From positions 1 through 58,798 of the forward strand of contig NZ_NMWU01000028.1 in assembly GCF_002860355.1 (NCBI RefSeq): DNA of 58,798 nt, in the 5' to 3' direction. Positions 37,437 through 44,959 of the stretch are shown here, piece by piece (position 1 is the first letter of the stretch; the number at the start of each line of letters is the position of its first letter). The notes under the pieces were generated by a model that was given only the letters and a program-made list of their open reading frames with translations, searched no databases and was not told the DNA's origin. The stretch comes from Bifidobacterium margollesii. GTDB lineage: Bacteria; Actinomycetota; Actinomycetes; Actinomycetales; Bifidobacteriaceae. The position numbers were made by a program, and so were the translations under genes.

Positions 37437-38189
37437 ATGGAACTGCTTGAAGCGATGGAGAACCGTCACGCCATCCGCATGTACACCGACGAACCGGTCG
37501 ACGCCGATACGCTTTCGGCGCTGCAGAGCGAAATCGATGCCTGCAATGCCGAAAGCGGACTGCACTTCCAGATGACCCATGATCTGGACGACGCGTTCCT
37601 CGGACTGAAGACGCATTACGGTCGGTTCAAGGGCGTGCACAATGCGATCGCACTGATCGGCGCTCCGGTTCCTCCCGCGGAAGGCGCCACCGCCGGTTGG
37701 ATCAAGGAAGGCACTGCGGATGAGGCCGCCACCGATCCCGGTGAGATCCTGCTGCAGGAGAAGGTCGGCTATTACGGTGAGCGACTGGCGCTGAAGATCG
37801 TGCAGCTTGGACTGGAGACGTCCTGGTCGGTGCTCGACAACGCCGACGCCTCGGCAGACGCCTGGTGGCAGCTTGGCCCCGACGAGAAGATCGTGTGGGT
37901 GTTGGCGTTCGGCCATGGCGCACGGCCGGGTGGCAAGCACCGCACGAAGCCGATCGAGGATCTGTGCAGCGTCCCCGAAGGCGAGGAGATGCCCGACTGG
38001 TTCCGCAATGGCATGGAGGCGGCGATGCTGGCCCCCACGTCGCTCAGTCAGCAGCCGTTCCTGTTCACACTGCATTCGGATGGTTCGGTAAGCGCCGAAG
38101 CGACCGAGGGACTGTTCGCCCATGTGGGATTGGGCTGCGCGATCTACCATTTCGAAGCGGTTTCCGGACATCGGGTCGAATGGCGGTGA
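37437..38189 (+). CDS. Nitroreductase-fold protein
   Basis: The 250-residue protein starts MELLEAMENRHAIRMYTDEP, the RHxIRxYxDxP pattern with which FMN-dependent nitroreductases bind the cofactor phosphate, and continues with NGMEAAMLAPTSLSQQPFLF (the APT/S-x-N-x-Q-type loop). It resembles the TM1586-type putative nitroreductases (PF14512), which carry two weakly similar halves. It would reduce nitro or quinone compounds with NAD(P)H; the physiological substrate is unknown. Ribosome site AAAGAGAGA. Confidence 0.85.
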   Translation: MELLEAMENRHAIRMYTDEPVDADTLSALQSEIDACNAESGLHFQMTHDLDDAFLGLKTHYGRFKGVHNAIALIGAPVPPAEGATAGWIKEGTADEAATDPGEILLQEKVGYYGERLALKIVQLGLETSWSVLDNADASADAWWQLGPDEKIVWVLAFGHGARPGGKHRTKPIEDLCSVPEGEEMPDWFRNGMEAAMLAPTSLSQQPFLFTLHSDGSVSAEATEGLFAHVGLGCAIYHFEAVSGHRVEWR

Positions 38190-38299
38190 CGGCGGTCGAT
38201 TCCGCGATTCAGTAACTGCACGACTCAGTGATTCAGTAGGAATCGACGGTCATCGCAGACGCCCGCCAACAAACGCGACACGCCGAAGCGCTTTCGGAT

Positions 38300-38329
38300 T
38301 TGCCAGATTCGCAAAGCCGATGCTAAATT
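38300..38329 (+). promoter_or_regulatory. Promoter of tRNA-Leu
   Basis: TTGCCA (38300-38305) and TAAATT (38324-38329) are 18 bases apart and 12 bases before the mature 5' end. Confidence 0.6.
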
Positions 38330-38341
38330 AACTGTTTGTCT

Positions 38342-38424
38342 GCGAGCGTGGCGGAATGGTAGACGCGCTGTCTTCAGGTGGCAGTGAGTGTATGCTCGTG
38401 GGGGTTCAACTCCCCCCGCTCGCA
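38342..38424 (+). tRNA. tRNA-Leu (CAG)
   Basis: This 83-base class-II tRNA has acceptor GCGAGCG/CGCTCGC, an anticodon stem CTGTC/GGCAG around loop TTCAGGT (anticodon CAG), a long variable arm and T-arm GGGGGTTCAACTCCCCC. CCA is not encoded. Confidence 0.95.
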
Positions 38425-38436
38425 CGATTGAACAAG

Positions 38437-38482
38437 GACCGGAAGTGTTGGTATTTCAACGCTTTCGGTCTTTTTCTTTTTT
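38437..38482 (+). terminator. Rho-independent terminator of tRNA-Leu
   Basis: GACCGGAAGTGTTG (38437-38450) pairs with CAACGCTTTCGGTC (38457-38470), 14 bp with two G-T pairs, followed by TTTTTCTTTTTTC. The loop plus inner stem (38447-38461) matches the dispersed 15-mer CGTTG-N2-AT-N2-CAAC on the minus strand. Confidence 0.93.
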
Positions 38483-38514
38483 CAAGCCGAGCGTTTTGGC
38501 GATAACAATGGTGA

Positions 38515-38715
38515 CAAAATCTGGGCTATAACCCCTATAACCGGAAGTTCCTCAACGAGATCGACAGGCTAAGGAGCGGACGATGAGCACGAGCAGGCAT
38601 GACGATGAGCTGCTGGCCCTGGTCGGCATGACCGGGGAGCAGGCCGAACGCGACGCCGCGCTGGCCGAGGACGAGACGACGCCCGACAGACCCAGCAGCA
38701 CCAGCTTCCGATACC
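38515..38715 (+). pseudogene. Remnant of a two-gene operon with ATGA overlap
   Basis: An open frame without a start ends GYNPYNRKFLNEIDRLRSGR, and its TGA (38584-38586) overlaps the ATG of a second frame by the four bases ATGA, with AAGGAG in place. The second frame begins MSTSRHDDELLALVGMTGEQ and continues acidic (ERDAALAEDETTP) before dissolving into the repeat block at 38733. The size, coupling and charge pattern recall a small toxin-antitoxin pair whose ends were lost, but I do not recognise either protein. Confidence 0.45.
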
Positions 38716-38732
38716 GTCACGCGGGCCATTTC

Positions 38733-38878
38733 GCGTCACACGGAATGGGTGCACCATGTGACGCACCCGTAAAAACGTTGGAATATCAAGGGTTTGATCA
38801 CTGCGTCACACGGAATGGGTGCACCATGTGACGGTACCCGCGCCATGTGACGGTACCTGTTCCATGTGACGGCGTTCG
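38733..38878. repeat. GTCAC palindromes flanking the 15-mer core
   Basis: Two identical 31-base copies (38733-38763 and 38803-38833, each GCGTCACA...TGTGACG with inner GGGTGCACC) lie 70 bases apart. Centrally between them is AAAAACGTTGGAATATCAAG plus GGTTT (38771-38795). Two shorter CCATGTGACGG units follow to 38872. Confidence 0.9.
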
Positions 38879-38962
38879 GACCGTCCCGAACCGCCTACGT
38901 CGGCACAGAATATGCAGGAAGCCCGAACAGACCGCGTGAGGGGATCAGGCAGCGGCAATCAA

Positions 38963-39040
38963 GGTTGGGATATGGTGTTCTCGACCGTAAGGACTTGGCC
39001 CGAGCGGCCCGGAGCGTGTCGAGAACGCCATATCCAAACC
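38963..39040. repeat. 23-bp inverted repeat upstream of msrAB
   Basis: 38963-38985 and 39018-39040 are inverted copies with two mismatches (core GGATATGG-N-GTTCTCGAC), spacer 32 bases. It lies about 110 bases before msrAB. Between it and the start, CCAAACC motifs recur five times. Confidence 0.75.
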
Positions 39041-39147
39041 GTCTGAGTCCAAACCACTCACACCCCCCAAAAAACTTTCCCGGCCCAAACCGCTCATGCC
39101 CAACCACGAAACCCGCCCCAAACCAATCAGGATCGTAGACTGGCCGT

Positions 39148-40149
39148 ATGAGCGAAAACAGTGATCAGATGACACAGGATGCGTCCCGAATCGCACAGCC
39201 GACAACCCCGCAATCAACGGACCAGACCGCCTACTTCGCCGGCGGCTGCTTCTGGGGACTGGAACGATATTTCAGCAACGTGGACGGCGTCACAGCCACC
39301 ACGGTCGGCTACGCACAGTCCAACACCCCGAATCCCACGTACGAGCAGGTCTGTTCCGGCACGACCGACGCCACGGAAACCGTGCTCGTGCGGTTCGATC
39401 CGACCCGTGTGACGCTACGCACGCTGAGCCTGCTGTTCCTGGAGGTGATCGACCCGTTCTCCGTGGACCGGCAAGGCAACGATACCGGCCGTCAATATCG
39501 GACCGGCATGTTCTACACGGACGATGATCAGCGCGACGTCTACATCGCCGCGATCGAACAGCTCATCGACCGCGAACCTCGCCGACCGGCCGTGCTGATC
39601 GAGCCGCTGCGCAATTTCTATCCGGCCGAACCGTACCATCAGGATTATCTCGACAAGAATCCCGGCGGATACTGTCATATTCCGCTAAGCAAGATCGCCA
39701 ACGTCCGCAATCGCCAACGGTATGTCGAACGCATCTGGGATCTAACGCTCGAACAGTTCGCGGTCACGCAGCATGCCGCCACGGAACGGCCGTTCGTCAA
39801 CGAATACGACCACACCTTCGAGCCGGGCATCTACGTGGATATCGTCAGCGGCGAACCGTTGTTCCTTTCCACCGATAAATTCGACTCCGGTTGCGGATGG
39901 CCCGCTTTTTCGAAGCCGATCCGTCCCGATCTCGTCACCGAGCATGAGGATGATCGTGTTCCCGGAAGGCCTCGCATCGAGATCCGTACGGCGGACACGC
40001 AGATTCATCTCGGTCATGTTTTCGATGACGGTCCGGCTGAACTGGGCGGACACCGATACTGCATGAACTCCGCTTCGCTGCGATTCGTGCCGCTTGATCG
40101 GATGGCCGCCGAGGGTTACGGGGAGTATATTCCGCTGCTTCAGCGGTGA
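39148..40149 (+). CDS. msrAB: Bifunctional methionine sulfoxide reductase A/B
   Basis: The 333-residue fusion repairs both S- and R-epimers of methionine sulfoxide. The MsrA part (about 25-185) has the catalytic cysteine in [10 protein letters not shown] and [16 protein letters not shown]. The MsrB part (about 200-325) has [22 protein letters not shown] and the catalytic cysteine in [12 protein letters not shown]. No signal peptide is visible, so it is cytoplasmic. The gene is alone and convergent with an FMN reductase gene across a strong terminator. Confidence 0.95.
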   Translation: MSENSDQMTQDASRIAQPTTPQSTDQTAYFAGGCFWGLERYFSNVDGVTATTVGYAQSNTPNPTYEQVCSGTTDATETVLVRFDPTRVTLRTLSLLFLEVIDPFSVDRQGNDTGRQYRTGMFYTDDDQRDVYIAAIEQLIDREPRRPAVLIEPLRNFYPAEPYHQDYLDKNPGGYCHIPLSKIANVRNRQRYVERIWDLTLEQFAVTQHAATERPFVNEYDHTFEPGIYVDIVSGEPLFLSTDKFDSGCGWPAFSKPIRPDLVTEHEDDRVPGRPRIEIRTADTQIHLGHVFDDGPAELGGHRYCMNSASLRFVPLDRMAAEGYGEYIPLLQR

Positions 40150-40212
40150 ACGATTCAGACAGATCAAGCAGATCAGACCGAATCAGATCAAACCGTGCCG
40201 TGTACAACAACC

Positions 40213-40248
40213 AAGGTGGGCCACCCCCTTTCGGGAATGGCCCACCTT
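40213..40248. terminator. Bidirectional terminator between msrAB and the FMN reductase gene
   Basis: AAGGTGGGCCA (40213-40223) pairs perfectly with TGGCCCACCTT (40238-40248) over a 14-base loop, between two convergent genes. Confidence 0.85.
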
Positions 40249-40305
40249 ATCGCAATACCGACTTATACGGTGTCGGCAGTGCACTACCGACGAATCACCC
40301 GTGAA

Positions 40306-40857
40306 TCACTCGGCGACGAACTTCAGGAAGGCGTCAGCCTGAGCGCCCAGCTTTTCGCGATCGGCGTCGGTCAGGCCCAGCTCGCCGTTGCCCCAGGCTT
40401 CGGGAGCGAGTACCACGCCCAGCTGATCGTCAAGCAGTTCGGCCTTGTTGAAGCCGAGCACCTCGGTGAGCTTGCCGCGAGTGCCGGCACCGGCGGACTG
40501 GCCGGAAACGGAGCTCAGCGCGATCTTCTTGCCGGCGAGCACGGAAGCGGACTCGGCCGGGTACGGCTCCAGCGGGCGGGACAGCCAGTCGAGCAGGTTC
40601 TTCAGCACGCCCGGGTAGCTGTAGTTGTACTCCGGGGAGAAGATCCACACGCCATCGGCGAGCACGACCTCACGACGCACGGCGGAGACGGCGTCCGGAG
40701 CCGGATATTCGTCGTCCTGGTTGAAGAACGGCACGGCGGTGTAGTCCAGGAACTTCACTTCGGCGCGGTCGCCGATGAGCTTCTTGGCCTCTTCGGCGAG
40801 CTGAAGGTTGAACCCGTTCTTGCGCAGCGAGCCCACCACGAACAGCAGCTGAGTCAT
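40306..40857 (-). CDS. NAD(P)H-dependent FMN/quinone reductase
   Basis: The 183-residue flavodoxin-like protein has the FMN-phosphate loop GSLRKNGFNLQLA and the isoalloxazine-binding FSPEYNYSYPGVLKNLLDW, diagnostic of the NADPH-dependent FMN reductase (ChrR/YieF-like) family. Members reduce quinones, chromate or azo compounds. It starts at MTQLLFVVGSLRK; GGAGGAATC just upstream is the ribosome site. It is divergent from a GntR-type regulator across a 208-base gap. Confidence 0.9.
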   Translation of the reverse strand: MTQLLFVVGSLRKNGFNLQLAEEAKKLIGDRAEVKFLDYTAVPFFNQDDEYPAPDAVSAVRREVVLADGVWIFSPEYNYSYPGVLKNLLDWLSRPLEPYPAESASVLAGKKIALSSVSGQSAGAGTRGKLTEVLGFNKAELLDDQLGVVLAPEAWGNGELGLTDADREKLGAQADAFLKFVAE

Positions 40858-40995
40858 GATTCCTCCTATTGGTCTTGTTGGTTTTCGATCGGACGTATTA
40901 CCTTCCGTTGGTATTGTCGCTCGAGGGTTCCGACATGCTTTGCCCTAAGAGAAGCAGCCCCGCAAAACGTTGATATTCCAACAAAAGACGGCACC

Positions 40996-41023
40996 CAACT
41001 GTATTATCACAGAGATACAGTTG
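40996..41023 (+). promoter_or_regulatory. Inverted repeat, probable operator of the GntR regulator
   Basis: CAACTGTAT (40996-41004) and ATACAGTTG (41015-41023) are perfect 9-bp arms over a 10-base spacer, 43 bases before the regulator's start; TATTAT inside could be its -10. Arrangement suggests autoregulation. Confidence 0.75.
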
Positions 41024-41065
41024 AGCAGGATTTCCGACGGGCTTCCGGAAAGGATCAAGGACCGT

Positions 41066-41431
41066 ATGACGTTCACCATCGACCGCAGCGACCCCACGCC
41101 GGTATTCAATCAGATCTACATGCGGTTCGAAGGTCTGATTCGCTCCGGGCTGATGGAGGCCGGCTCTCCCCTGCCATCCATACGGCAGCTTGCAAGGAGT
41201 CTCGACGTTTCCGCGAATTCCGTGAAGCACGCCTACGAGGAACTGGAGTCGAACGGTCTGATCGTCACCAGTCCCGGCCGCACGGCACGGGTGGCGGACC
41301 AGTCACGGCTGCCCTGCGACGTGCTCGCGGCCATCCAGTGCCTCGTCGTCGCCGCGCATAAGGCCGACACCGATCTGGCCGCCACCCAGCACGTCCTCAG
41401 CGCAGTCTGGGAGATGGAACCCGCGGAGTAA
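41066..41431 (+). CDS. GntR-family regulator, YtrA-like
   Basis: The 121-residue protein has an N-terminal winged helix (DPTPVFNQIYMRFEGLIRSG, SPLPSIRQLARSLDVSANSV, YEELESNGLIVTSPGR) and only about 45 further residues, mostly helical. The short C-terminal part marks the YtrA subfamily, which usually controls ABC-transporter operons. Here the downstream gene encodes an MFS transporter, 118 bases away. The start MTFTIDRSDP was chosen over an ATG 96 bases upstream because the operator lies between them. Confidence 0.88.
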   Translation: MTFTIDRSDPTPVFNQIYMRFEGLIRSGLMEAGSPLPSIRQLARSLDVSANSVKHAYEELESNGLIVTSPGRTARVADQSRLPCDVLAAIQCLVVAAHKADTDLAATQHVLSAVWEMEPAE

Positions 41432-41549
41432 GGCTATCAATTCTGATGTGCGCCGGCCCTCGGCCCACCTGTAATTTGATCGTTCAAACCATGAGTTACA
41501 CTGTGCGAAACCACAACCCTTCCGAACAACGACAGTTATCCGAGGCCTT

Positions 41550-42797
41550 ATGACGCAACAAGCCAGATCGCCGCATGCAGCGAATCGCATCGCCACGGGG
41601 AACGCCACGCCCCCGAACTACGACCGCACAGTGGTGGCCTGTTTCAACGGGTATGTCACCCAGGCGGTGGTGAACAATTTTCTGCCGCTGCTGTTCGTCA
41701 CGCTCAGCACCTCTCTGCACATGTCGCTCACCGAACTGTCCGGCCTGATCACGGTGAACTTCATCACCCAGCTGATCGTGGACGTCCTCGCCGGCAAATA
41801 CGTGGATCGCATCGGCTACAAGCGCTGCATCGTCGCCGCGCACGTCTGCGCCGCGGTGGGCCTCGTGTCTCTGGGCATACTACCGCAGCATGTCGCCGAC
41901 CCCTACGCAGCCTTGCTGACATCGATCTTCCTGTATGCCATCGGTGGCGGCCTGATCGAAGTGATGGTCTCACCGATCGTGGAGGCCTGCCCCACCCGAC
42001 ACAAGGCGCAGGCCATGAGTCTGCTGCATTCGTTCTACTGTTGGGGCCAGCTCGCCACCGTAGGCGTCTCGACCCTGTTCTTCGCCGTATTCGGCATCGA
42101 CGCATGGCCGTATCTTGCCTGCCTGTGGGCGTTGATTCCCCTTGCCGGAATCGTCATGTTCGCCAAGGCCCCGATGCCCGAAATCATCCCCGAAGGCGTG
42201 GAACACATGCGCACGGGCACCCTGTTGCGCAAGCCGCTGTTCTACCTGCTGTTCGTCATGATGCTGTGCGCGGGAGCCGCGGAACAGGGCATGGCGCAAT
42301 GGGCGTCCGCCTTCGCCGAAACCGGCCTCGGCGTGAGTAAAACCATCGGCGACCTCGCCGGTCCCGCAGCCTTCGCGCTTACCATGGCGCTTTCACGTAC
42401 CCTGTACGGCATCATCGGCCGCAAGATCAACCTTCGTATCTGCATCGCCGGCAGCGCGGTGCTGTGCGTCGCAATGTATCTGCTCGCCGCACTCTCCCCC
42501 ATGCCGATTCTCGGCCTGCTCGGATGCGCGTTCACCGGATTCACGGTGGGCATCATGTGGCCGGGCACGTTCTCCCTGGCCGCGGAACGAATGCCGGGCG
42601 GCGGCACACTGATGTTCGCCCTGTTCGCCGTCGCGGGCGATCTCGGCTGCTCGGCCGGCCCGGCCGTCGTCGGACTGGTCGCATCCGCCAACAACGGCAA
42701 CCTGCATTCCGGGCTGCTCGCCGGCACGCTCTTCGCCGTCGGACTGCTGATCTGCACCGCACTGCTGGGGCGCTCGCGGAAAGTCGCGCGGTCGTGA
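41550..42797 (+). CDS. MFS transporter
   Basis: The 415-residue protein has twelve predicted helices, the loop 2-3 motif GKYVDRIGYKRC and the loop 8-9 equivalent SRTLYGIIGRKINLR. The family moves small solutes by proton coupling. The pattern (FLPLLFVTL, FLYAIGGGLIEVMVSPIVEA) resembles FucP/sugar-type MFS members more than drug exporters, but substrate cannot be assigned. It probably belongs with the YtrA-like regulator just upstream. The ribosome site is weak (GAGGCC). Confidence 0.8.
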   Translation: MTQQARSPHAANRIATGNATPPNYDRTVVACFNGYVTQAVVNNFLPLLFVTLSTSLHMSLTELSGLITVNFITQLIVDVLAGKYVDRIGYKRCIVAAHVCAAVGLVSLGILPQHVADPYAALLTSIFLYAIGGGLIEVMVSPIVEACPTRHKAQAMSLLHSFYCWGQLATVGVSTLFFAVFGIDAWPYLACLWALIPLAGIVMFAKAPMPEIIPEGVEHMRTGTLLRKPLFYLLFVMMLCAGAAEQGMAQWASAFAETGLGVSKTIGDLAGPAAFALTMALSRTLYGIIGRKINLRICIAGSAVLCVAMYLLAALSPMPILGLLGCAFTGFTVGIMWPGTFSLAAERMPGGGTLMFALFAVAGDLGCSAGPAVVGLVASANNGNLHSGLLAGTLFAVGLLICTALLGRSRKVARS

Positions 42798-43035
42798 ACC
42801 GATCCGTACCGGCAAGTTAATCCGCATAGGCAAGCCGACCGCCTTCGCGGCAACACCCGCAGCCCAGGTGTTCCAAGGTTTCCTATCGACCCACTAGACT
42901 TGTGGCACAGGAAGCGTTGCACAGTGCGGGGTTCGCCGCGCAACGATCTCCTCATTCGCGTCAGGGTCTCCGCATCCGCGCCGGGGAGAAGGCACGCAGA
43001 CCCGCACGAGGAAACCCGCGTAAGGAGAAACATTC

Positions 43036-43617
43036 ATGCTGCTTAGCGATCACGATATCCTGGCCGCTCAGGAGAACGGCAACATCTCGCTGACGCCCTG
43101 GACCCCGGAAATGGTGCAGCCGGCTTCGGTCGACGTTCGTCTCGACCGGTTCTTCCGCGTATTCAACAGCCACAAGTACACCTACGTCGATCCGGCCGAG
43201 AATCAGGGCGATCTCACCGAGCAGTTCGAGGTGCCCGCGGACGAACCGTGGATCCTGCACCCCGGCGAATTCATCCTCGGCTCCACATGGGAATACGTGA
43301 AGCTTGACGCCTCCATCGCCGCGCGGCTCGAAGGCAAGAGCTCGCTGGGCCGTCTGGGTATTCTCACCCACTCCACCGCCGGATTCATCGACCCCGGATT
43401 CGAAGGGCATATCACGCTGGAGCTGTCCAACGTCAGCACGCTGCCGGTGAAACTGTGGCCGGGTATGAAGATCGGCCAGATGTGCTTCTTCTCACTGAGC
43501 TCGCCCGCCGATCATCCGTATGGTTCCGGCGAACTCGGATCGCATTATCAGGGGCAGCGCGGCCCGACTCCGAGCCGGTCGTACATCAACTTCTACCGCG
43601 CCGACGTCAACGACTGA
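43036..43617 (+). CDS. dcd: dCTP deaminase, probably dUMP-forming
   Basis: The 193-residue trimer-forming enzyme has [34 protein letters not shown] with the catalytic glutamate, and the C-terminal [24 protein letters not shown] replaces the HVTAHRIDPGW of the E. coli deaminase and matches the mycobacterial bifunctional form, which goes from dCTP to dUMP directly. It supplies dUMP for thymidylate. AAGGAGA precedes the ATG. Confidence 0.92.
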   Translation: MLLSDHDILAAQENGNISLTPWTPEMVQPASVDVRLDRFFRVFNSHKYTYVDPAENQGDLTEQFEVPADEPWILHPGEFILGSTWEYVKLDASIAARLEGKSSLGRLGILTHSTAGFIDPGFEGHITLELSNVSTLPVKLWPGMKIGQMCFFSLSSPADHPYGSGELGSHYQGQRGPTPSRSYINFYRADVND

Positions 43618-43645
43618 CCGGCCGGCCGATCCACACGGCCGGTCA
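43615..43645. terminator. Hairpin containing both convergent stop codons
   Basis: TGACCGGCCG (43615-43624) pairs with CGGCCGGTCA (43636-43645). The left arm begins with the dcd TGA and the right arm ends with the complement of the regulator's TGA, so the genes share one terminator. Confidence 0.85.
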
Positions 43646-44746
43646 ATTCTCCTCATACGGAGAATTGCGCCATACCAGTTCCGGCTGCAGCAGCTTATGC
43701 CACTGCTCGTCGTCGGTAACCGGCTTGCCGTCGAGCACATCCCGCGTCATCCGCAGCAGCTCGCGCGCCACCACGTCCAGCGGCTGCCTGATCGACGGGA
43801 ACGAAAACGCCTTGGCCAACGCGGAATCGTCGAATCCGGTGACCCATACCGGGCGGGAAAGCATGGCGACGTTGGGATTGCCGTCGATCACCGCATGCTT
43901 GACGATATGACTGATGCTGGAAAGCGCACCGACCGCAAGATTGTCGGACGGGCAGACGATGGCGTCCAACTCCGGATGCCGGGCATACAGTTCGGCCGCC
44001 GCCTCCTCACCGGCCCGCATGGCCTCGATCGTGCCGATCGCCCAGGAGCTTAGCGGAGATTCGCCATATCGCTCCCGCTCCGCGGACTGCGAAACCACCA
44101 AACCGGCCTCAACCAGCGCATCATGCCAGCCGGCATACCGGTTCAGTGCGGTTCCGGTACCGGTATTCCATCCGATATAGCCGATATGACGACGTCCGGC
44201 CCGGATCAGCCGGTGGGTCATCTCCTTGATCGCGCTGTAGCCGTCCACGTCCACCCACGGAATCCGTGCGGCCTCCTCCTCGGGAATGTTCCACGGCCTG
44301 CCGAACAGCACGAACGGCTGATGATGCTCGATCAGCCAGCGGGGGCGACCGTCGGCCACTTCCAGTTCGTTCAGCACGATCGCATCGACGTCGGACTGTT
44401 CCATCAGGCTTTCGATGTGCTGGATCTCACTGGCCTCATCGATGCGCGGGTACAGCATGATCTGCTTGCCGTCGACGTTGGCCTCAGCGGCCAGCAGATG
44501 CAGGAACTCATCGAAGATCGGCGAAGGCGCGCGATGCTTGCCCGCAGCGATGCCCACGGCCACCACGTCACTGCGTCCGGAACGCAGACGCCGGGCCGAA
44601 GCGTTCGGCTTGTACCCCAACTCCTCGATGGCCGCCTGAATCTTGGCTCGCGTGGCCGCGGACACAATATTCGGAGAGTTGATGGCGTTGGACACCGTCT
44701 GGTGAGAGACGCCGGCCTTGCGCGCCACATCGCGAATGCTGACCAT
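43643..44746 (-). CDS. LacI-family transcriptional regulator
   Basis: The 367-residue regulator begins MVSIRDVARKAGVSHQTVSN, a canonical LacI helix-turn-helix with hinge (ASARRLRSGRSDVVAVGI), then an effector domain ending in WVTGFDDSALAKAFSFPSIR. It is larger than the usual 330-340 because of inserts in the effector domain. No sugar genes adjoin it, so targets lie elsewhere or it is self-regulated. Its neighbours are dcd (convergent) and a P-type ATPase upstream on the same strand, separated by a promoter region. Confidence 0.9.
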   Translation of the reverse strand: MVSIRDVARKAGVSHQTVSNAINSPNIVSAATRAKIQAAIEELGYKPNASARRLRSGRSDVVAVGIAAGKHRAPSPIFDEFLHLLAAEANVDGKQIMLYPRIDEASEIQHIESLMEQSDVDAIVLNELEVADGRPRWLIEHHQPFVLFGRPWNIPEEEAARIPWVDVDGYSAIKEMTHRLIRAGRRHIGYIGWNTGTGTALNRYAGWHDALVEAGLVVSQSAERERYGESPLSSWAIGTIEAMRAGEEAAAELYARHPELDAIVCPSDNLAVGALSSISHIVKHAVIDGNPNVAMLSRPVWVTGFDDSALAKAFSFPSIRQPLDVVARELLRMTRDVLDGKPVTDDEQWHKLLQPELVWRNSPYEEN

Positions 44747-44882
44747 AGGATCGCCCCCTGATGCCTGATACGTCGGCTACCATGCCGTCCGCGTATCGCC
44801 TTGCAGGCGTGACGGGGTCGCATGCACGTCGATCGCGACGGCATCCGACCTCGTCACACGCATGATGTGCGATACTGTTCGT

Positions 44883-44928
44883 TTAGCTTTGTCTAAGCCG
44901 ATTATTCCACATCCATATGAACGTTCAA
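44883..44928 (-). promoter_or_regulatory. Promoter and candidate operator of the second LacI regulator
   Basis: On the minus strand TTGAAC (44923-44928) and AATAAT (44901-44906) are 16 bases apart. Immediately downstream the partly palindromic TTAGACAAAGCTAA (44883-44896) resembles a LacI-type operator, suggesting autorepression. Confidence 0.5.
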
Positions 44929-44959
44929 GTTCCGTTGCCAAATAATGCCGCGCCGAAGG

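Noticed and set aside
38225-38425. 66-residue minus-strand frame
   Set aside because: It reads antisense through tRNA-Leu (GGVEPPRAY peptide).
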